Part shown: positions 1-7,798 of the stretch, in pieces
Position numbering within the stretch: position 1 is the first letter of the stretch
Layout: the number at the start of each line of letters is the position of its first letter
Assembly (NCBI RefSeq): GCF_015209595.1
Contig: NZ_JADEYS010000004.1
Coordinates: 62,001-126,000 of the forward strand
Direction of reading: 5' to 3'
Source of the DNA: Pontibacterium sinense
GTDB lineage: Bacteria > Pseudomonadota > Gammaproteobacteria > Pseudomonadales > Balneatricaceae
Length of the DNA stretch: 64,000 bases
Made by a program: the position numbers and the translations under genes
Notes under the pieces: generated by a model
What the model saw: the letters and a program-made list of their open reading frames with translations, nothing else
Database searches by the model: none
What the model was told of the DNA's origin: nothing

Positions 1-1
1 A

Positions 2-289
2 GGCTGTCGGATAGCAGTGGACGACTTTGGCTCGGGTTACTCCAACTTCGAATACCTTCTTAAGCTGGATATAGACTTTATAAAAGTGGATGGCTCGCTG
101 ATCCGTCATCTGGATACGGATGCAAACACCCGCATGTTGTCAGAGATGATTGTATCTTTCGGTCAGAAGGTAGGCGCACAAACCGTGGCCGAATTTGTCC
201 ATAGCGAGGCGGTAAAGCAGGCGGCTGAAGCGATAGGTTTTGATTACTTGCAAGGGTTTCATACCGGTAAACCCAAGCCGCTGGTATAA
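2..289 (+). CDS. EAL-domain c-di-GMP phosphodiesterase, C-terminal fragment
   Basis: Only the last 95 residues of the protein are in the window; the reading frame is open to the left edge. The segment VDDFGSGYSNF followed by IDFIKVDGSLI is the conserved DDFGTGYSS...KIDRSFV region of EAL domains, which hydrolyse cyclic di-GMP. The DD pair takes part in metal binding in the family. The later QTVAEFVHSEA matches the family's VAEGVE loop, and GFDYLQGFHTGKP matches the G...QGYYFGKP terminus. In this copy VAEG.E reads VAEFVHSE, so the loop-6 glycine-glutamate pair is altered; activity cannot be judged from the fragment. The N-terminal sensor domains lie outside the window. Confidence 0.85.
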   Translation, partial: GCRIAVDDFGSGYSNFEYLLKLDIDFIKVDGSLIRHLDTDANTRMLSEMIVSFGQKVGAQTVAEFVHSEAVKQAAEAIGFDYLQGFHTGKPKPLV

Positions 290-311
290 CCCGAGGGTTA
301 TCCAGCGCTGG
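286..311. terminator. Candidate bidirectional hairpins between convergent genes
   Basis: Two short inverted repeats lie in the 36-bp gap between the EAL gene and ccoG. ATAACCC/GGGTTAT at 286-301 overlaps the EAL stop codon, and the palindrome CCAGCGCTGG is at 302-311. There is no clear U-run, so termination is only a guess from position. Confidence 0.3.
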
Positions 312-325
312 GTTATTCCTGTTGC

Positions 326-1690
326 TTAACGCTTTGCGACAGTCATAAAGACCGTTTTCTTGCTCTCGTGTGCGCTACTGTTGCTCACATTGAACTGCAG
401 TGGCAGGTTGCCTTTCAAATAGCGGTCTGAGCTGCAGATACGGTACGGTAACCACTGATTCATTTCGTTGGCAGCAATCTGTTGCTGACCCATTACGTCG
501 ATACTGAAGTCAGCTTTGACCGCTACATTGATCGCTTCATGAGTGCCGGTAAAGGATTCCACTTTGACTCGGTACAAGTTGCAGACGGTACCGTCATCCT
601 GTTGTTGCACCAGTTGTTGGCGGTCGCGACGAATCTCCACCAATATTTCCGTACGTTGGGTGAAACCATACATCACAGCTGCCGTTGCACTGAACATCAC
701 CAGCATGTAAGTCAGCAGGCGTGGTCGCCAGAGGGGTGACGGTTGTTTGACTATCTGGTTCTCAGAACGAAACCCGATGAGTCCTGTTTCCCGTCCGGTC
801 TTAACCATTACCGCATCACAGGCATCGATGCAGGCGGCACAGTCGATGCACTCGTATTGCAAACCGTTGCGAATATCGATGCCGGTTGGGCATACCTGAA
901 CACAGAGTCCGCAATCTATGCAGTCGCCTTTGGTGTCCGTGGCCGTTTGTGATTTGTGATGGCGAGGTTCGCCGCGTGCAACATCATAGGTAACGGTGCG
1001 GGTATCCCGGTCAAACATCACGCCTTGAAAGCGTGAATATGGGCACATATGGAAACAGACTTTTTCACGCACCAGACCGCCGTTCACGTAGGTCAGGGCT
1101 GCCATCATGATAATCCAGAACGTACTGAAGATGGATAGCTCCAGCGTCAGCATATTCATGACCAGTTCGCGCATTGGCACAAAATAACCGGTGAAGGTGA
1201 CGGCTGTCGCCGTTGCCAGCAGTACCCATAATGTATGTTTCAGAACTCGACGGGTCAGACGATTTCCGGTCAGGGGTTGGCTGTCACCTTTACGGCGGAC
1301 ACTGGCGCGGCCTTCAGTCATCTGTTCTATACGAATAAACAACCAGCTCCAGATGCTCTGGGGGCATGCGAAACCGCACCACAACCGTCCCCAGCCAACC
1401 GCCACCAGAAACAGCAATGCTGTTCCGGCAATCATTAATCCGGCCATCAGAGGCAGGTCAAACCAGGAAAACTGGGTGCCAAACAAATTGATGCGATGCT
1501 GATCAAAATCGAACATTAACCACGGCTGGCCATCCACTTCCACCCAGGCAAGGCCAAAGAACAGGAAGAGTAAGGTTCCGCTAACCAGACGGCGCAGGTT
1601 TTGATAAAAGCCTTGGGTGAGGCGAACATGGATTTTGCCACCCACAGCGGTTGTTGTGGTTGGCTGATTAATGACGGGGATGGGCTCCAT
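326..1690 (-). CDS. ccoG: CcoG/RdxA-type polyferredoxin, cytochrome cbb3 oxidase accessory protein
   Basis: This is a 454-residue inner-membrane iron-sulfur protein. CcoG reduces copper for assembly of cbb3-type cytochrome oxidase. Hydrophobic segments lie near residues 32-50 and 70-95, and WCGFACPQSIW follows near 105. Two [4Fe-4S] ferredoxin motifs, CIDCGLCVQVCP near 255 and CIDCAACIDACD near 282, are followed by a further membrane segment and a C-terminal periplasmic domain. The ATG at 1690 is chosen because TTGGAGA precedes it at good spacing; an open frame continues upstream with only TTG/GTG starts. No ccoNOP genes are in the window, so the oxidase must be encoded elsewhere. It diverges from the MocR regulator. 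Confidence 0.93.
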   Translation of the reverse strand: MEPIPVINQPTTTTAVGGKIHVRLTQGFYQNLRRLVSGTLLFLFFGLAWVEVDGQPWLMFDFDQHRINLFGTQFSWFDLPLMAGLMIAGTALLFLVAVGWGRLWCGFACPQSIWSWLFIRIEQMTEGRASVRRKGDSQPLTGNRLTRRVLKHTLWVLLATATAVTFTGYFVPMRELVMNMLTLELSIFSTFWIIMMAALTYVNGGLVREKVCFHMCPYSRFQGVMFDRDTRTVTYDVARGEPRHHKSQTATDTKGDCIDCGLCVQVCPTGIDIRNGLQYECIDCAACIDACDAVMVKTGRETGLIGFRSENQIVKQPSPLWRPRLLTYMLVMFSATAAVMYGFTQRTEILVEIRRDRQQLVQQQDDGTVCNLYRVKVESFTGTHEAINVAVKADFSIDVMGQQQIAANEMNQWLPYRICSSDRYLKGNLPLQFNVSNSSAHESKKTVFMTVAKR

Positions 1691-1793
1691 CTGATTCTCC
1701 AATAGGGAAGCTGGGGTCTGTGAGGTGGCCACCACCAATACAGACCCTCAGATACCTTGTTTTACTTGTGCATTACTCTATACCGATGACAAA

Positions 1794-1833
1794 ATAGGGA
1801 CAGGTATAAAAAAATAAACTTTATAGGGTACAG
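1794..1833. promoter_or_regulatory. Direct repeats in the ccoG/MocR intergenic region
   Basis: ATAGGGACAG (1794-1803) and ATAGGGTACAG (1823-1833) are near-identical direct repeats 29 bp apart, just upstream of the MocR-type start codon. MocR regulators often bind direct repeats near their own divergent promoters. Assignment as an operator is inference from position. Confidence 0.35.
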
Positions 1834-1841
1834 ATTGGGCG

Positions 1842-3266
1842 ATGAACAATTTTTTGTACCGCTCGCTTGAGCAGCAATTGTCTGAGGAAATTGAGCAGGG
1901 ACGCTGGCAACCGGGAGATCGTCTGCCGTCGATCAGGACGTTGGTGCAGGAACAAGGTTTGTCTAAAACCACGGTGATGCACGCCCTTAACCGACTGGAA
2001 GCACGTGGATTGATCGAATCTCGTCCTAAAGCGGGGTTCTTTGTACGGCCGCAATACAAACCGATGCCGGTCAATGCCCCCTCCAGCAACATCGTCTCTT
2101 CACCTGCGCCGGTGCCCGTTTCCGTGAACGCGGTGACACAGGAGCTGATGTGTCGTAGTGCAGCATTTGATATCTCGCCAGATGCCGGCACCCGGGAAGC
2201 ACTGCCGCCGGGGCTGCTGCAACTGAATCGCACGGTCGCCCGTGAACTGCGGCGGCAAAAAGGTTTACATCAATATTATGATGAACCGGCAGGCAGTCAG
2301 CAGCTGCGCGATATTCTCGCCCGTCGTTACAAGCGACAGGGGTGTCAGGTTGATGCCTGTGATTTGACTGTTACCACAGGGTGCCAGCAGGCGCTGTTTT
2401 TTGCCTTGATGTGTTTATGTCAGCGCGGTGATCTGGTGGCTGTAGAGTCGCCCGGTTTTTATGGTGTATTGCAGCTCCTCGAAGGGTTAGGGCTTAAAGC
2501 GATCGAGATTCCCAGCGATCCCGTACAGGGTATGGATCTGGATGTTCTGGCGCAGGCCGCAGAAAAGTGGCCGATAAAGGCTTGTGTTGTTACCCCTTCA
2601 TTTGCCACACCAACCGGAGCGCTGATGCCGCTGGAAAACCGTAAGCAGTTATTGGTGCTGGCAGAACAGTATGATTTCCATATCGTTGAAGATGATATCT
2701 ATCGTGAACTTGCTTTTGATCATCCGATGCCGCCTTTGCAGGCGCTGGACCGTCAGGGGCGTGTGATTTTATGTGGTTCTATTTCGAAAACCCTGTCACG
2801 TGACTTGCGTGTCGGTTGGGTGATTTCAGAACGCTGGCGTGAGGAGATTCAGCGTCTGAAGCTGGTGACCTCGCTAGCGACCAGTCGATATGTGCAGCAA
2901 GGCGTCGCCTCTTTTATTGAGGATGGAGGTTATGACCGGCATCTGAGACGGTATATCCCCAACCTTCAGGCCCAGCGCGATGAACTGATCACAACGATCC
3001 AGTATGAGTGGCCGATGCCCTGCGCCAGCTCTGTTCCTCAAGGCGGGCTTACGTTGTGGTTAGAGTTACCGCAACACATCGACTCTATGCAGGTATACGC
3101 CCGTGCCCGTGAGCAGGATATTCTGATCACTCCGGGAGCTCTATTTACAGCGGCCGATCACTTTCGTAACTGCATTCGTATCAGCTATACCCATCCCTGG
3201 AATACGGACCGTAAAGCAGCCCTTAACGTGTTAGGCGGTATTCTGGCTGAAATAAATGAGCTGTAA
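1842..3266 (+). CDS. MocR/GntR-family transcriptional regulator with aminotransferase domain
   Basis: The 474-residue protein has the MocR architecture: an N-terminal GntR winged helix (residues about 1-70, with GDRLPSIRTLVQEQGLSKTTV) joined by a linker to a fold-type I aminotransferase-like domain. The PLP-binding lysine is in GSISKTLSRDLRVGW near residue 315; the Asp of VEDDIYRELAF and the substrate/PLP Arg in CIRISYTHP are also present. Family members such as PdxR and GabR sense PLP and an amine ligand. The target is unknown; the divergent ccoG or the downstream operon could be controlled. The ribosome site before ATG 1842 is weak. The stop codon lies 3 bp before a Zur-box-like sequence. 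Confidence 0.9.
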   Translation: MNNFLYRSLEQQLSEEIEQGRWQPGDRLPSIRTLVQEQGLSKTTVMHALNRLEARGLIESRPKAGFFVRPQYKPMPVNAPSSNIVSSPAPVPVSVNAVTQELMCRSAAFDISPDAGTREALPPGLLQLNRTVARELRRQKGLHQYYDEPAGSQQLRDILARRYKRQGCQVDACDLTVTTGCQQALFFALMCLCQRGDLVAVESPGFYGVLQLLEGLGLKAIEIPSDPVQGMDLDVLAQAAEKWPIKACVVTPSFATPTGALMPLENRKQLLVLAEQYDFHIVEDDIYRELAFDHPMPPLQALDRQGRVILCGSISKTLSRDLRVGWVISERWREEIQRLKLVTSLATSRYVQQGVASFIEDGGYDRHLRRYIPNLQAQRDELITTIQYEWPMPCASSVPQGGLTLWLELPQHIDSMQVYARAREQDILITPGALFTAADHFRNCIRISYTHPWNTDRKAALNVLGGILAEINEL

Positions 3267-3268
3267 TT

Positions 3269-3291
3269 GAAATGTTATATTGTATCATTTA
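3269..3291 (+). promoter_or_regulatory. Zur-box-like operator upstream of the zinc operon
   Basis: GAAATGTTATA (3269-3279) is an exact match to the left half of the gammaproteobacterial Zur consensus GAAATGTTATA-N-TATAACATTTC. The right half, TGTATCATTTA, matches at 8 of 11 positions. It lies 44 bp before the start codon of the DUF2796 gene, as expected for zinc-dependent repression. The consensus is recalled, not searched. Confidence 0.7.
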
Positions 3292-3334
3292 GTCTGAAGT
3301 TATCTTTTTAGGAGTTAACTTACAGGAGCAGGAA

Positions 3335-4024
3335 ATGGATCAGTTCAAGCGAAAGAGTGGATCAGTCATCACCGGCTCTGCGTTGATAGGGCTGACATTG
3401 CTCGGGTCTGCGGTGCAGGCAAATACCCTGGAAGAGGGTGATGGGGCAGGTGGGTCGCTCGCAGTACATCAGCATGGTGTTGCGGAGCTCAATCTAGCGC
3501 TGGATGGCAAACATCTGGAGCTGGAATTTATCTCTCCAGCAGCCAACATTATGGGGTTCGAACATACTGCTCGGACGGATGCAGAAAAGCAGAAGCTCCA
3601 GCAGTCGATTAAAAAGCTACAACAAGCGGGCCAGCTTTTTGCTTTAACTGCCGCTGCTGATTGCCGGCTAGGGCGGGTTGAACTGGCTTCAACCACAGAC
3701 ATGGACGAGCATTCTGGCGAACATGGCGAACATGGCGAACATGGCGAACATGGCGAACATGGCGAACATGGCGAACATGGCGAACATGATCATGATACAG
3801 AGCACCATGCCGGAGAGCACGAGCACGACGAAGCAGGTGGTGATCATAGCGATCTGCGTGTGAACTATTACTATCAGTGTTTGCAACCAAAACAGTTGAA
3901 CGGATTGGATGTGTTGATGTTTAAAGCATTTCCGGCCATTGAAAAGATCCACCTGCAGCTGATTACGCCACAGACTCAGCAAGGTAAACTGCTGACTCTG
4001 GATAATCCTCGCGTCAGTTTCTAA
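3335..4024 (+). CDS. zrgA: ZrgA-like periplasmic zinc-binding protein (DUF2796), His-rich
   Basis: This 229-residue protein has a signal peptide (hydrophobic run about residues 12-30, likely cleavage after AVQA), a DUF2796 body starting with VHQHGVAELNLALDG, and a His/Glu/Asp-rich insert at about residues 125-170. The insert contains eight perfect GEH units followed by DHDHD-like and HEHDE stretches. In Vibrio cholerae the homologous DUF2796 protein ZrgA belongs to a zinc uptake system; the His-rich insert suits metal capture in the periplasm. The start ATG follows CAGGAGCAGGAA. It heads a tight operon with an ABC ATPase (10-bp gap), a permease and a DUF3299 protein, under a probable Zur operator. 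Confidence 0.85.
   Translation: MDQFKRKSGSVITGSALIGLTLLGSAVQANTLEEGDGAGGSLAVHQHGVAELNLALDGKHLELEFISPAANIMGFEHTARTDAEKQKLQQSIKKLQQAGQLFALTAAADCRLGRVELASTTDMDEHSGEHGEHGEHGEHGEHGEHGEHGEHDHDTEHHAGEHEHDEAGGDHSDLRVNYYYQCLQPKQLNGLDVLMFKAFPAIEKIHLQLITPQTQQGKLLTLDNPRVSF
3716..3787 (+). repeat. Eight perfect tandem copies of GGCGAACAT
   Basis: The 9-bp unit GGCGAACAT is repeated eight times without a mismatch and encodes (Gly-Glu-His)8 inside the DUF2796 gene. Because the unit is three codons long, copy-number changes would lengthen or shorten the metal-binding tract without breaking the frame. Perfect identity at the DNA level, including third positions, indicates recent expansion by slippage. Confidence 0.98.
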
Positions 4025-4034
4025 GGAGAACAGT

Positions 4035-4733
4035 GTGCAAGCCGCTATTGCGCTGGAAAAGTTGGAGTTTGGTTGGGCAAAAGACCAGCCACTGCTCAAT
4101 ATCGAATCACTCACGGTGATGCGTGGAGAACGACTTTTTTTGCAGGGCGCGTCAGGTAGCGGGAAAAGCACCTTGTTGAACCTGATAGGTGGTGTGCTGG
4201 AACCCAATGCTGGGGCTATTCATCTGATGGATGTCAGCCTGCAGGCGCTGAGCAAAACCCAGCGTGATGCGTTTCGTGCGGATCACATTGGGTTTGTCTT
4301 CCAGATGTTTAACTTGTTGCCCTATCTCAATGTACTTGAAAATGTGACCTTGCCCTGCGGATTTTCGACGACTCGACGGGACAAGGCCGTATTGAGAGAC
4401 GGATCAGTGGATGATTCTGCACGTCGCTTGCTGGATCATCTGGAGTTAGGTGGTGCGTTGTTACGCCGTCCGGTGACCGACCTGTCGATGGGGCAGCAGC
4501 AGCGCGTGGCTGTCGCCCGTGCCTTGATTGGCTCACCGGAGATTCTTATCGCAGATGAACCGACGTCAGCATTGGACGTGGGTAACCGAGACCGTTTTCT
4601 GCAACTGCTGGTACAGGAGTGCGAGGCGGAAGAAACAACTCTGATGTTTGTCAGTCATGATCCGACCTTACACGACCACTTTGACCGGGTGGTGGATCTG
4701 CATGGTTTAAACCGTTCAGGGGGCGACGCATGA
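4035..4733 (+). CDS. zrgB: ABC transporter ATP-binding protein (LolD/MacB-type), zinc operon
   Basis: This 232-residue ATPase starts with GTG after AAGGAG at 4023-4028. It has Walker A GASGSGKST, a Q-loop in FQMFNLLPYLNV, the signature LSMGQQQRVAVARAL, Walker B ILIADEPTSALD and the H-loop SHDPT. The sequence belongs to the LolD/MacB/FtsE class that works with FtsX-like permeases, not the ZnuC class. It overlaps the next gene by 4 bp, so translation is probably coupled. With the DUF2796 protein and Zur box the likely role is zinc acquisition. The symbol follows recalled V. cholerae naming and should be treated as tentative. Confidence 0.88.
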   Translation: MQAAIALEKLEFGWAKDQPLLNIESLTVMRGERLFLQGASGSGKSTLLNLIGGVLEPNAGAIHLMDVSLQALSKTQRDAFRADHIGFVFQMFNLLPYLNVLENVTLPCGFSTTRRDKAVLRDGSVDDSARRLLDHLELGGALLRRPVTDLSMGQQQRVAVARALIGSPEILIADEPTSALDVGNRDRFLQLLVQECEAEETTLMFVSHDPTLHDHFDRVVDLHGLNRSGGDA

Positions 4734-5989
4734 TCCTGTTACGTCTCACCGCCCGCAGTTTATGGCATCGGCGTTCAACGGCCTTGCTCACCTTGCTGAC
4801 CATCGGTGTCAGTGTGATGTTGCTGTTGGGGGTTGAAAAGGTTCGTACTGAAACCCGCAACAGTTTCGCCAATACCCTGTCAGGTACGGATCTGATCGTG
4901 GGCGCGCGCAGTGGCCAGATCCAGTTACTGCTCTACTCCATTTTCCGCATGGGGGATGCGACCAGCAATATCTCCTGGCAGAGTTATGAACTGGTCAAAA
5001 ATCACAAAAATGTTGCCTGGACCGTGCCTATTTCAGTGGGCGATTCCCATCGGGGTTATCGGGTTCTGGGAACCACTGAAGGCTACTTTGATCATTACCG
5101 CTACGGTAACCGGCATCCACTTTCGTTTGATGACGGACGCCGTTTTGAGTCATTGTATGATGTGGTGTTAGGGGCCGAGGTTGCGAAAAAACTGGGATAT
5201 ACCCTCGGCAGCAGAATTGTTGTTGCTCACGGTATTGGTAATGCCAGTTTCAGTAAACACGATGATAAGCCCTTTCGGGTGGTGGGTATCCTCAATCGCA
5301 CCGGTACACCGGTCGATCGGACGGTACATTTAAGCTTGCAGGCATTGGAGGCTATCCATATTGACTGGAAAGCCGGGGTGAAAATACCAGGTCAGGCTGT
5401 CTCGGCAGAGGAGGCGGCTGCCAAAGAGCTGAAACCAAAGCAGATCACCGCATTTTTGGTGGGGATGAAATCGAAGGTGGCGACCTTCCATCTGCAGCGC
5501 TCCATTAACAACTACCGTAAAGAACCGATGCTGGCGATTCTGCCCGGCGTCGCCCTGCAACAGTTGTGGGATATGGTTGGGATTGCAGAGAAAGCTTTGA
5601 TGCTGGTATCGGCGATCGTCGTCATGGCCGGGCTGGTAGGTATGTTGACGGTTATCCTGACCAGCCTGAATGAGCGTCGCCGAGAGTTGGCCATCCTGCG
5701 TTCAGTTGGCGCGCGGGCGTGGCAGATACTGTTATTGCTGACGCTGGAATCGGCATTGTTGACCGTGCTGGGTGTCGGCTTGGGTATTATATTGTTGTAT
5801 GCGGGTATCGGTTTGTCGCAATCTTTCCTCGAAACACAGGTGGGTGTGTTTGTACCGCTCACTGCATTGAATGTTTATCAGTGGAAACTACTGGGTCTGG
5901 TTGTTGTCTGTGGTACGTTAGTAGGCTTAATTCCCGGTTACCGGGCCTATCGATACTCGGTCGCGGATGGTTTAACCATTCGCATCTGA
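4730..5989 (+). CDS. zrgC: FtsX-like ABC transporter permease, zinc operon
   Basis: The 419-residue protein has the MacB/FtsX permease layout. An N-terminal membrane helix (about residues 17-38) is followed by a long periplasmic domain and then three C-terminal helices (about residues 283-310, 330-360 and 380-402). The conserved cytoplasmic loop NERRRELAILRSVGA lies between helices two and three, where such permeases contact the ATPase. It starts within the ATPase stop region (ATGA overlap). This transporter class usually performs mechanotransmission or lipoprotein/peptide handling, not classical ion import. How it promotes zinc uptake is therefore not evident from sequence. Confidence 0.9.
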   Translation: MILLRLTARSLWHRRSTALLTLLTIGVSVMLLLGVEKVRTETRNSFANTLSGTDLIVGARSGQIQLLLYSIFRMGDATSNISWQSYELVKNHKNVAWTVPISVGDSHRGYRVLGTTEGYFDHYRYGNRHPLSFDDGRRFESLYDVVLGAEVAKKLGYTLGSRIVVAHGIGNASFSKHDDKPFRVVGILNRTGTPVDRTVHLSLQALEAIHIDWKAGVKIPGQAVSAEEAAAKELKPKQITAFLVGMKSKVATFHLQRSINNYRKEPMLAILPGVALQQLWDMVGIAEKALMLVSAIVVMAGLVGMLTVILTSLNERRRELAILRSVGARAWQILLLLTLESALLTVLGVGLGIILLYAGIGLSQSFLETQVGVFVPLTALNVYQWKLLGLVVVCGTLVGLIPGYRAYRYSVADGLTIRI

Positions 5990-6016
5990 TCGTTAGAAAG
6001 TTAATGGCGTAAATTC

Positions 6017-6610
6017 ATGAAATCTGTATTTCAAAATATCCTGCGTGTGCTGACGTTATGTATGGCAATCCTGCTGCCGTCTCTCTGCGCCGCCGATAGT
6101 TTTAATGGAGAGCCTGTTGAGGAGTTGGAGTGGGAAGCTCTGATGCCTGCGGGGTTTTCACTGGAGTCCTTGCTCGGTAATCCAGATGATCTGGGGTCGT
6201 TGGATGATCTTGACCCGCAAGCCACTCAGTACATGGATCAGATGATGGCAGCGTTGGCATCAGCCCCTGTGGTACCAGAGATGGCAGGGAAGATGATTAA
6301 GATTCCTGGCTTTGTAGTGCCTGTTCAAGGTGATGGTATGAACGTCACCGAGTTCTTTCTGGTGCCGTATTTTGGTGCCTGTATCCATGTGCCACCGCCA
6401 CCGTCCAATCAGATTATCTACGTTCGCTTCGAACCCGGTACCAAGGTTGATAATCTTTACGACGCGATCTGGGTAACAGGTAAGTTGTCGACGGAAACGA
6501 TCACCCATGAACTGGCATCATCAGGGTATAGCCTGGAGGCCTTCGTGATCGAACCGTACGAAGAGGCGTTTGAAGCGCCGCCGGAAGAGGCTGATCAACC
6601 TCAACAATAA
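6017..6610 (+). CDS. zrgD: DUF3299 periplasmic protein of the zinc operon
   Basis: This 197-residue protein carries a Sec signal (hydrophobic region about residues 8-25, ending LCAADS). The DUF3299 core has KMIKIPGFVVPVQ, then FFLVPYFGACIHVPPPPSNQ near residue 115. That stretch, with one cysteine, one histidine and a polyproline run, is the hallmark of the family. Its biochemical function is not known to me. It is the fourth gene of the run, 27 bp after the permease and in the same order as in the recalled Vibrio zrg locus, supporting a role in zinc acquisition. The ribosome site is weak, which suggests dependence on upstream translation. The C-terminus is acidic and Pro/Glu-rich. Confidence 0.82.
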   Translation: MKSVFQNILRVLTLCMAILLPSLCAADSFNGEPVEELEWEALMPAGFSLESLLGNPDDLGSLDDLDPQATQYMDQMMAALASAPVVPEMAGKMIKIPGFVVPVQGDGMNVTEFFLVPYFGACIHVPPPPSNQIIYVRFEPGTKVDNLYDAIWVTGKLSTETITHELASSGYSLEAFVIEPYEEAFEAPPEEADQPQQ

Positions 6611-6643
6611 ATGAATGCTTTCTATTAGCCTTACAATCGTTTT

Positions 6644-6656
6644 CTGGTCAGACCAG
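6644..6656. repeat. 13-bp palindrome CTGGTC-A-GACCAG
   Basis: A perfect 6-bp inverted repeat with a one-base centre lies in the 139-bp gap between the zinc operon and the Gate-domain gene. It is too short for a terminator and has no U-run, so it may be an operator of the downstream gene. Function unknown. Confidence 0.4.
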
Positions 6657-6749
6657 TCATTAAATAGTTTTGCCTCTTAGCCAAAGTGCCAACGCAATCG
6701 GCCTGAAAAGTGGATAAACTTTTCCCTTTTGCTTCAGGGAGAGTATCCA

Positions 6750-7688
6750 GTGGAACAGCTGGTTGAGGTTATTCTGGCATCAGGACGCACGGCCATCGAT
6801 ATGGCGTTATACATCCTGATGCCGATTATGGTTGTGATGCTGGCGCTGATGAAGCTCATGGACGCCAAAGGGATTTTGGCATTTTTTGCCCGTCTTCTGT
6901 CACCCGTTGTGAAAGTATTTGGTATCCCCGGACTGGGCGTTTTTGCCCTGATCAAAATGCTGCTGGTCAGTTTCTCTGCCCCTGTCGCGACGCTCAGCCT
7001 GATGAATAGTAATGGCATTGCCAAGCGTCGGATTGCCGCGACGTTGGCGATGTTGCTCTGTATGTCGCAGGCCAATGTGGTGTTCCCCATGATGGCGGTC
7101 GGGCTGAATATGCCGGTTGCCATCGCGACGTCACTGATCGGCGGTTTATTTGCTGCCAGCCTGACTTACTATCTGTTGATGCCACGTGATCAGGAAGCTG
7201 AGCAGGACACCCTGATTGAACCGGAAATCCCCGCCAAGTCCGAGCGTAAAACGGCAATGCAGATTCTTGCCGACGGCGGGCAAGAGGGGATGCGCATTAC
7301 TCTGGCGATGCTACCCATGCTGATGCTGGCACTCTGTCTGGTGAATGGGCTGAAAGCGACCGGGGTGATTGATCTGATGAGTGAATTGCTGGCGCCTCTG
7401 ATGGCGTTGCTCGGTCTGCCTGAAGCGGCAGTATTACCGCTTGTCACCAAGTATATTGCCGGCGGAACCGCGTTTATGGGCGTCACGCTGGATCTGATGG
7501 ATCAGGGACTGATTACTGCCAATGAGCTGAATCGGATGGTCGGATTTGCGACTAACCCTCTGGATATTGTTGGCGTTGCGGTCTTAGTGGCGGCGGGGTC
7601 TCGAGTTGGTGAGGTTGCGCGTGTTGCGGTGATTGGTGGACTGGCCGGGATGTTTCTGCGCGGAATACTACACCTGATTATCTTTTAA
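6750..7688 (+). CDS. Nucleoside-recognition (Gate) domain membrane protein
   Basis: This is a 312-residue, very hydrophobic protein with two Gate/nucleoside-recognition halves. The first has LYILMPIMVVMLALMKLMD and FGIPGLGVFALIKMLLVSFS; the second begins GMRITLAMLPMLMLALCLVNG and contains LPLVTKYIAGGTAFMGVTLD. A charged cytoplasmic loop (about residues 148-170) separates them. Members are presumed transporters or gates, but substrates are mostly unknown. GTG 6750 is chosen because AGGGAG precedes it at proper spacing; an in-frame TTG at 6729 would add seven residues but has no ribosome site. It follows the zinc operon by 139 bp and could be co-regulated or independent. Confidence 0.82.
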   Translation: MEQLVEVILASGRTAIDMALYILMPIMVVMLALMKLMDAKGILAFFARLLSPVVKVFGIPGLGVFALIKMLLVSFSAPVATLSLMNSNGIAKRRIAATLAMLLCMSQANVVFPMMAVGLNMPVAIATSLIGGLFAASLTYYLLMPRDQEAEQDTLIEPEIPAKSERKTAMQILADGGQEGMRITLAMLPMLMLALCLVNGLKATGVIDLMSELLAPLMALLGLPEAAVLPLVTKYIAGGTAFMGVTLDLMDQGLITANELNRMVGFATNPLDIVGVAVLVAAGSRVGEVARVAVIGGLAGMFLRGILHLIIF

Positions 7689-7753
7689 GGTAGGGGAACA
7701 CTCCGTTAACCTTGGCTCTCTCACCTCGATAGCGAAATGGTTTAGTATGGACG

Positions 7754-7770
7754 GGCAGCGTTTCGCTGCC
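7754..7770 (+). terminator. Candidate terminator after the Gate-domain gene
   Basis: GGCAGCG-TTT-CGCTGCC forms a perfect 7-bp stem followed by TCTTAA. The U-run is short, so termination may be partial. It sits 28 bp before the aminotransferase start codon and could also act in its leader. Confidence 0.45.
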
Positions 7771-7798
7771 TCTTAACCGCCTGACTGAGCCAAGAACT

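Noticed and set aside
1191-1502. 103-codon frame antisense to ccoG
   Set aside because: A shadow of the membrane-protein codons of ccoG without any recognisable domain.
3716-3787. Possible CRISPR or short direct-repeat array
   Set aside because: Units are contiguous 9-mers without spacers inside a coding region.
3609-4207. Frames encoding HVR or MFA repeats over the DUF2796 gene
   Set aside because: They are alternative-frame readings of the 9-bp repeat; the secreted DUF2796 protein explains the sequence.
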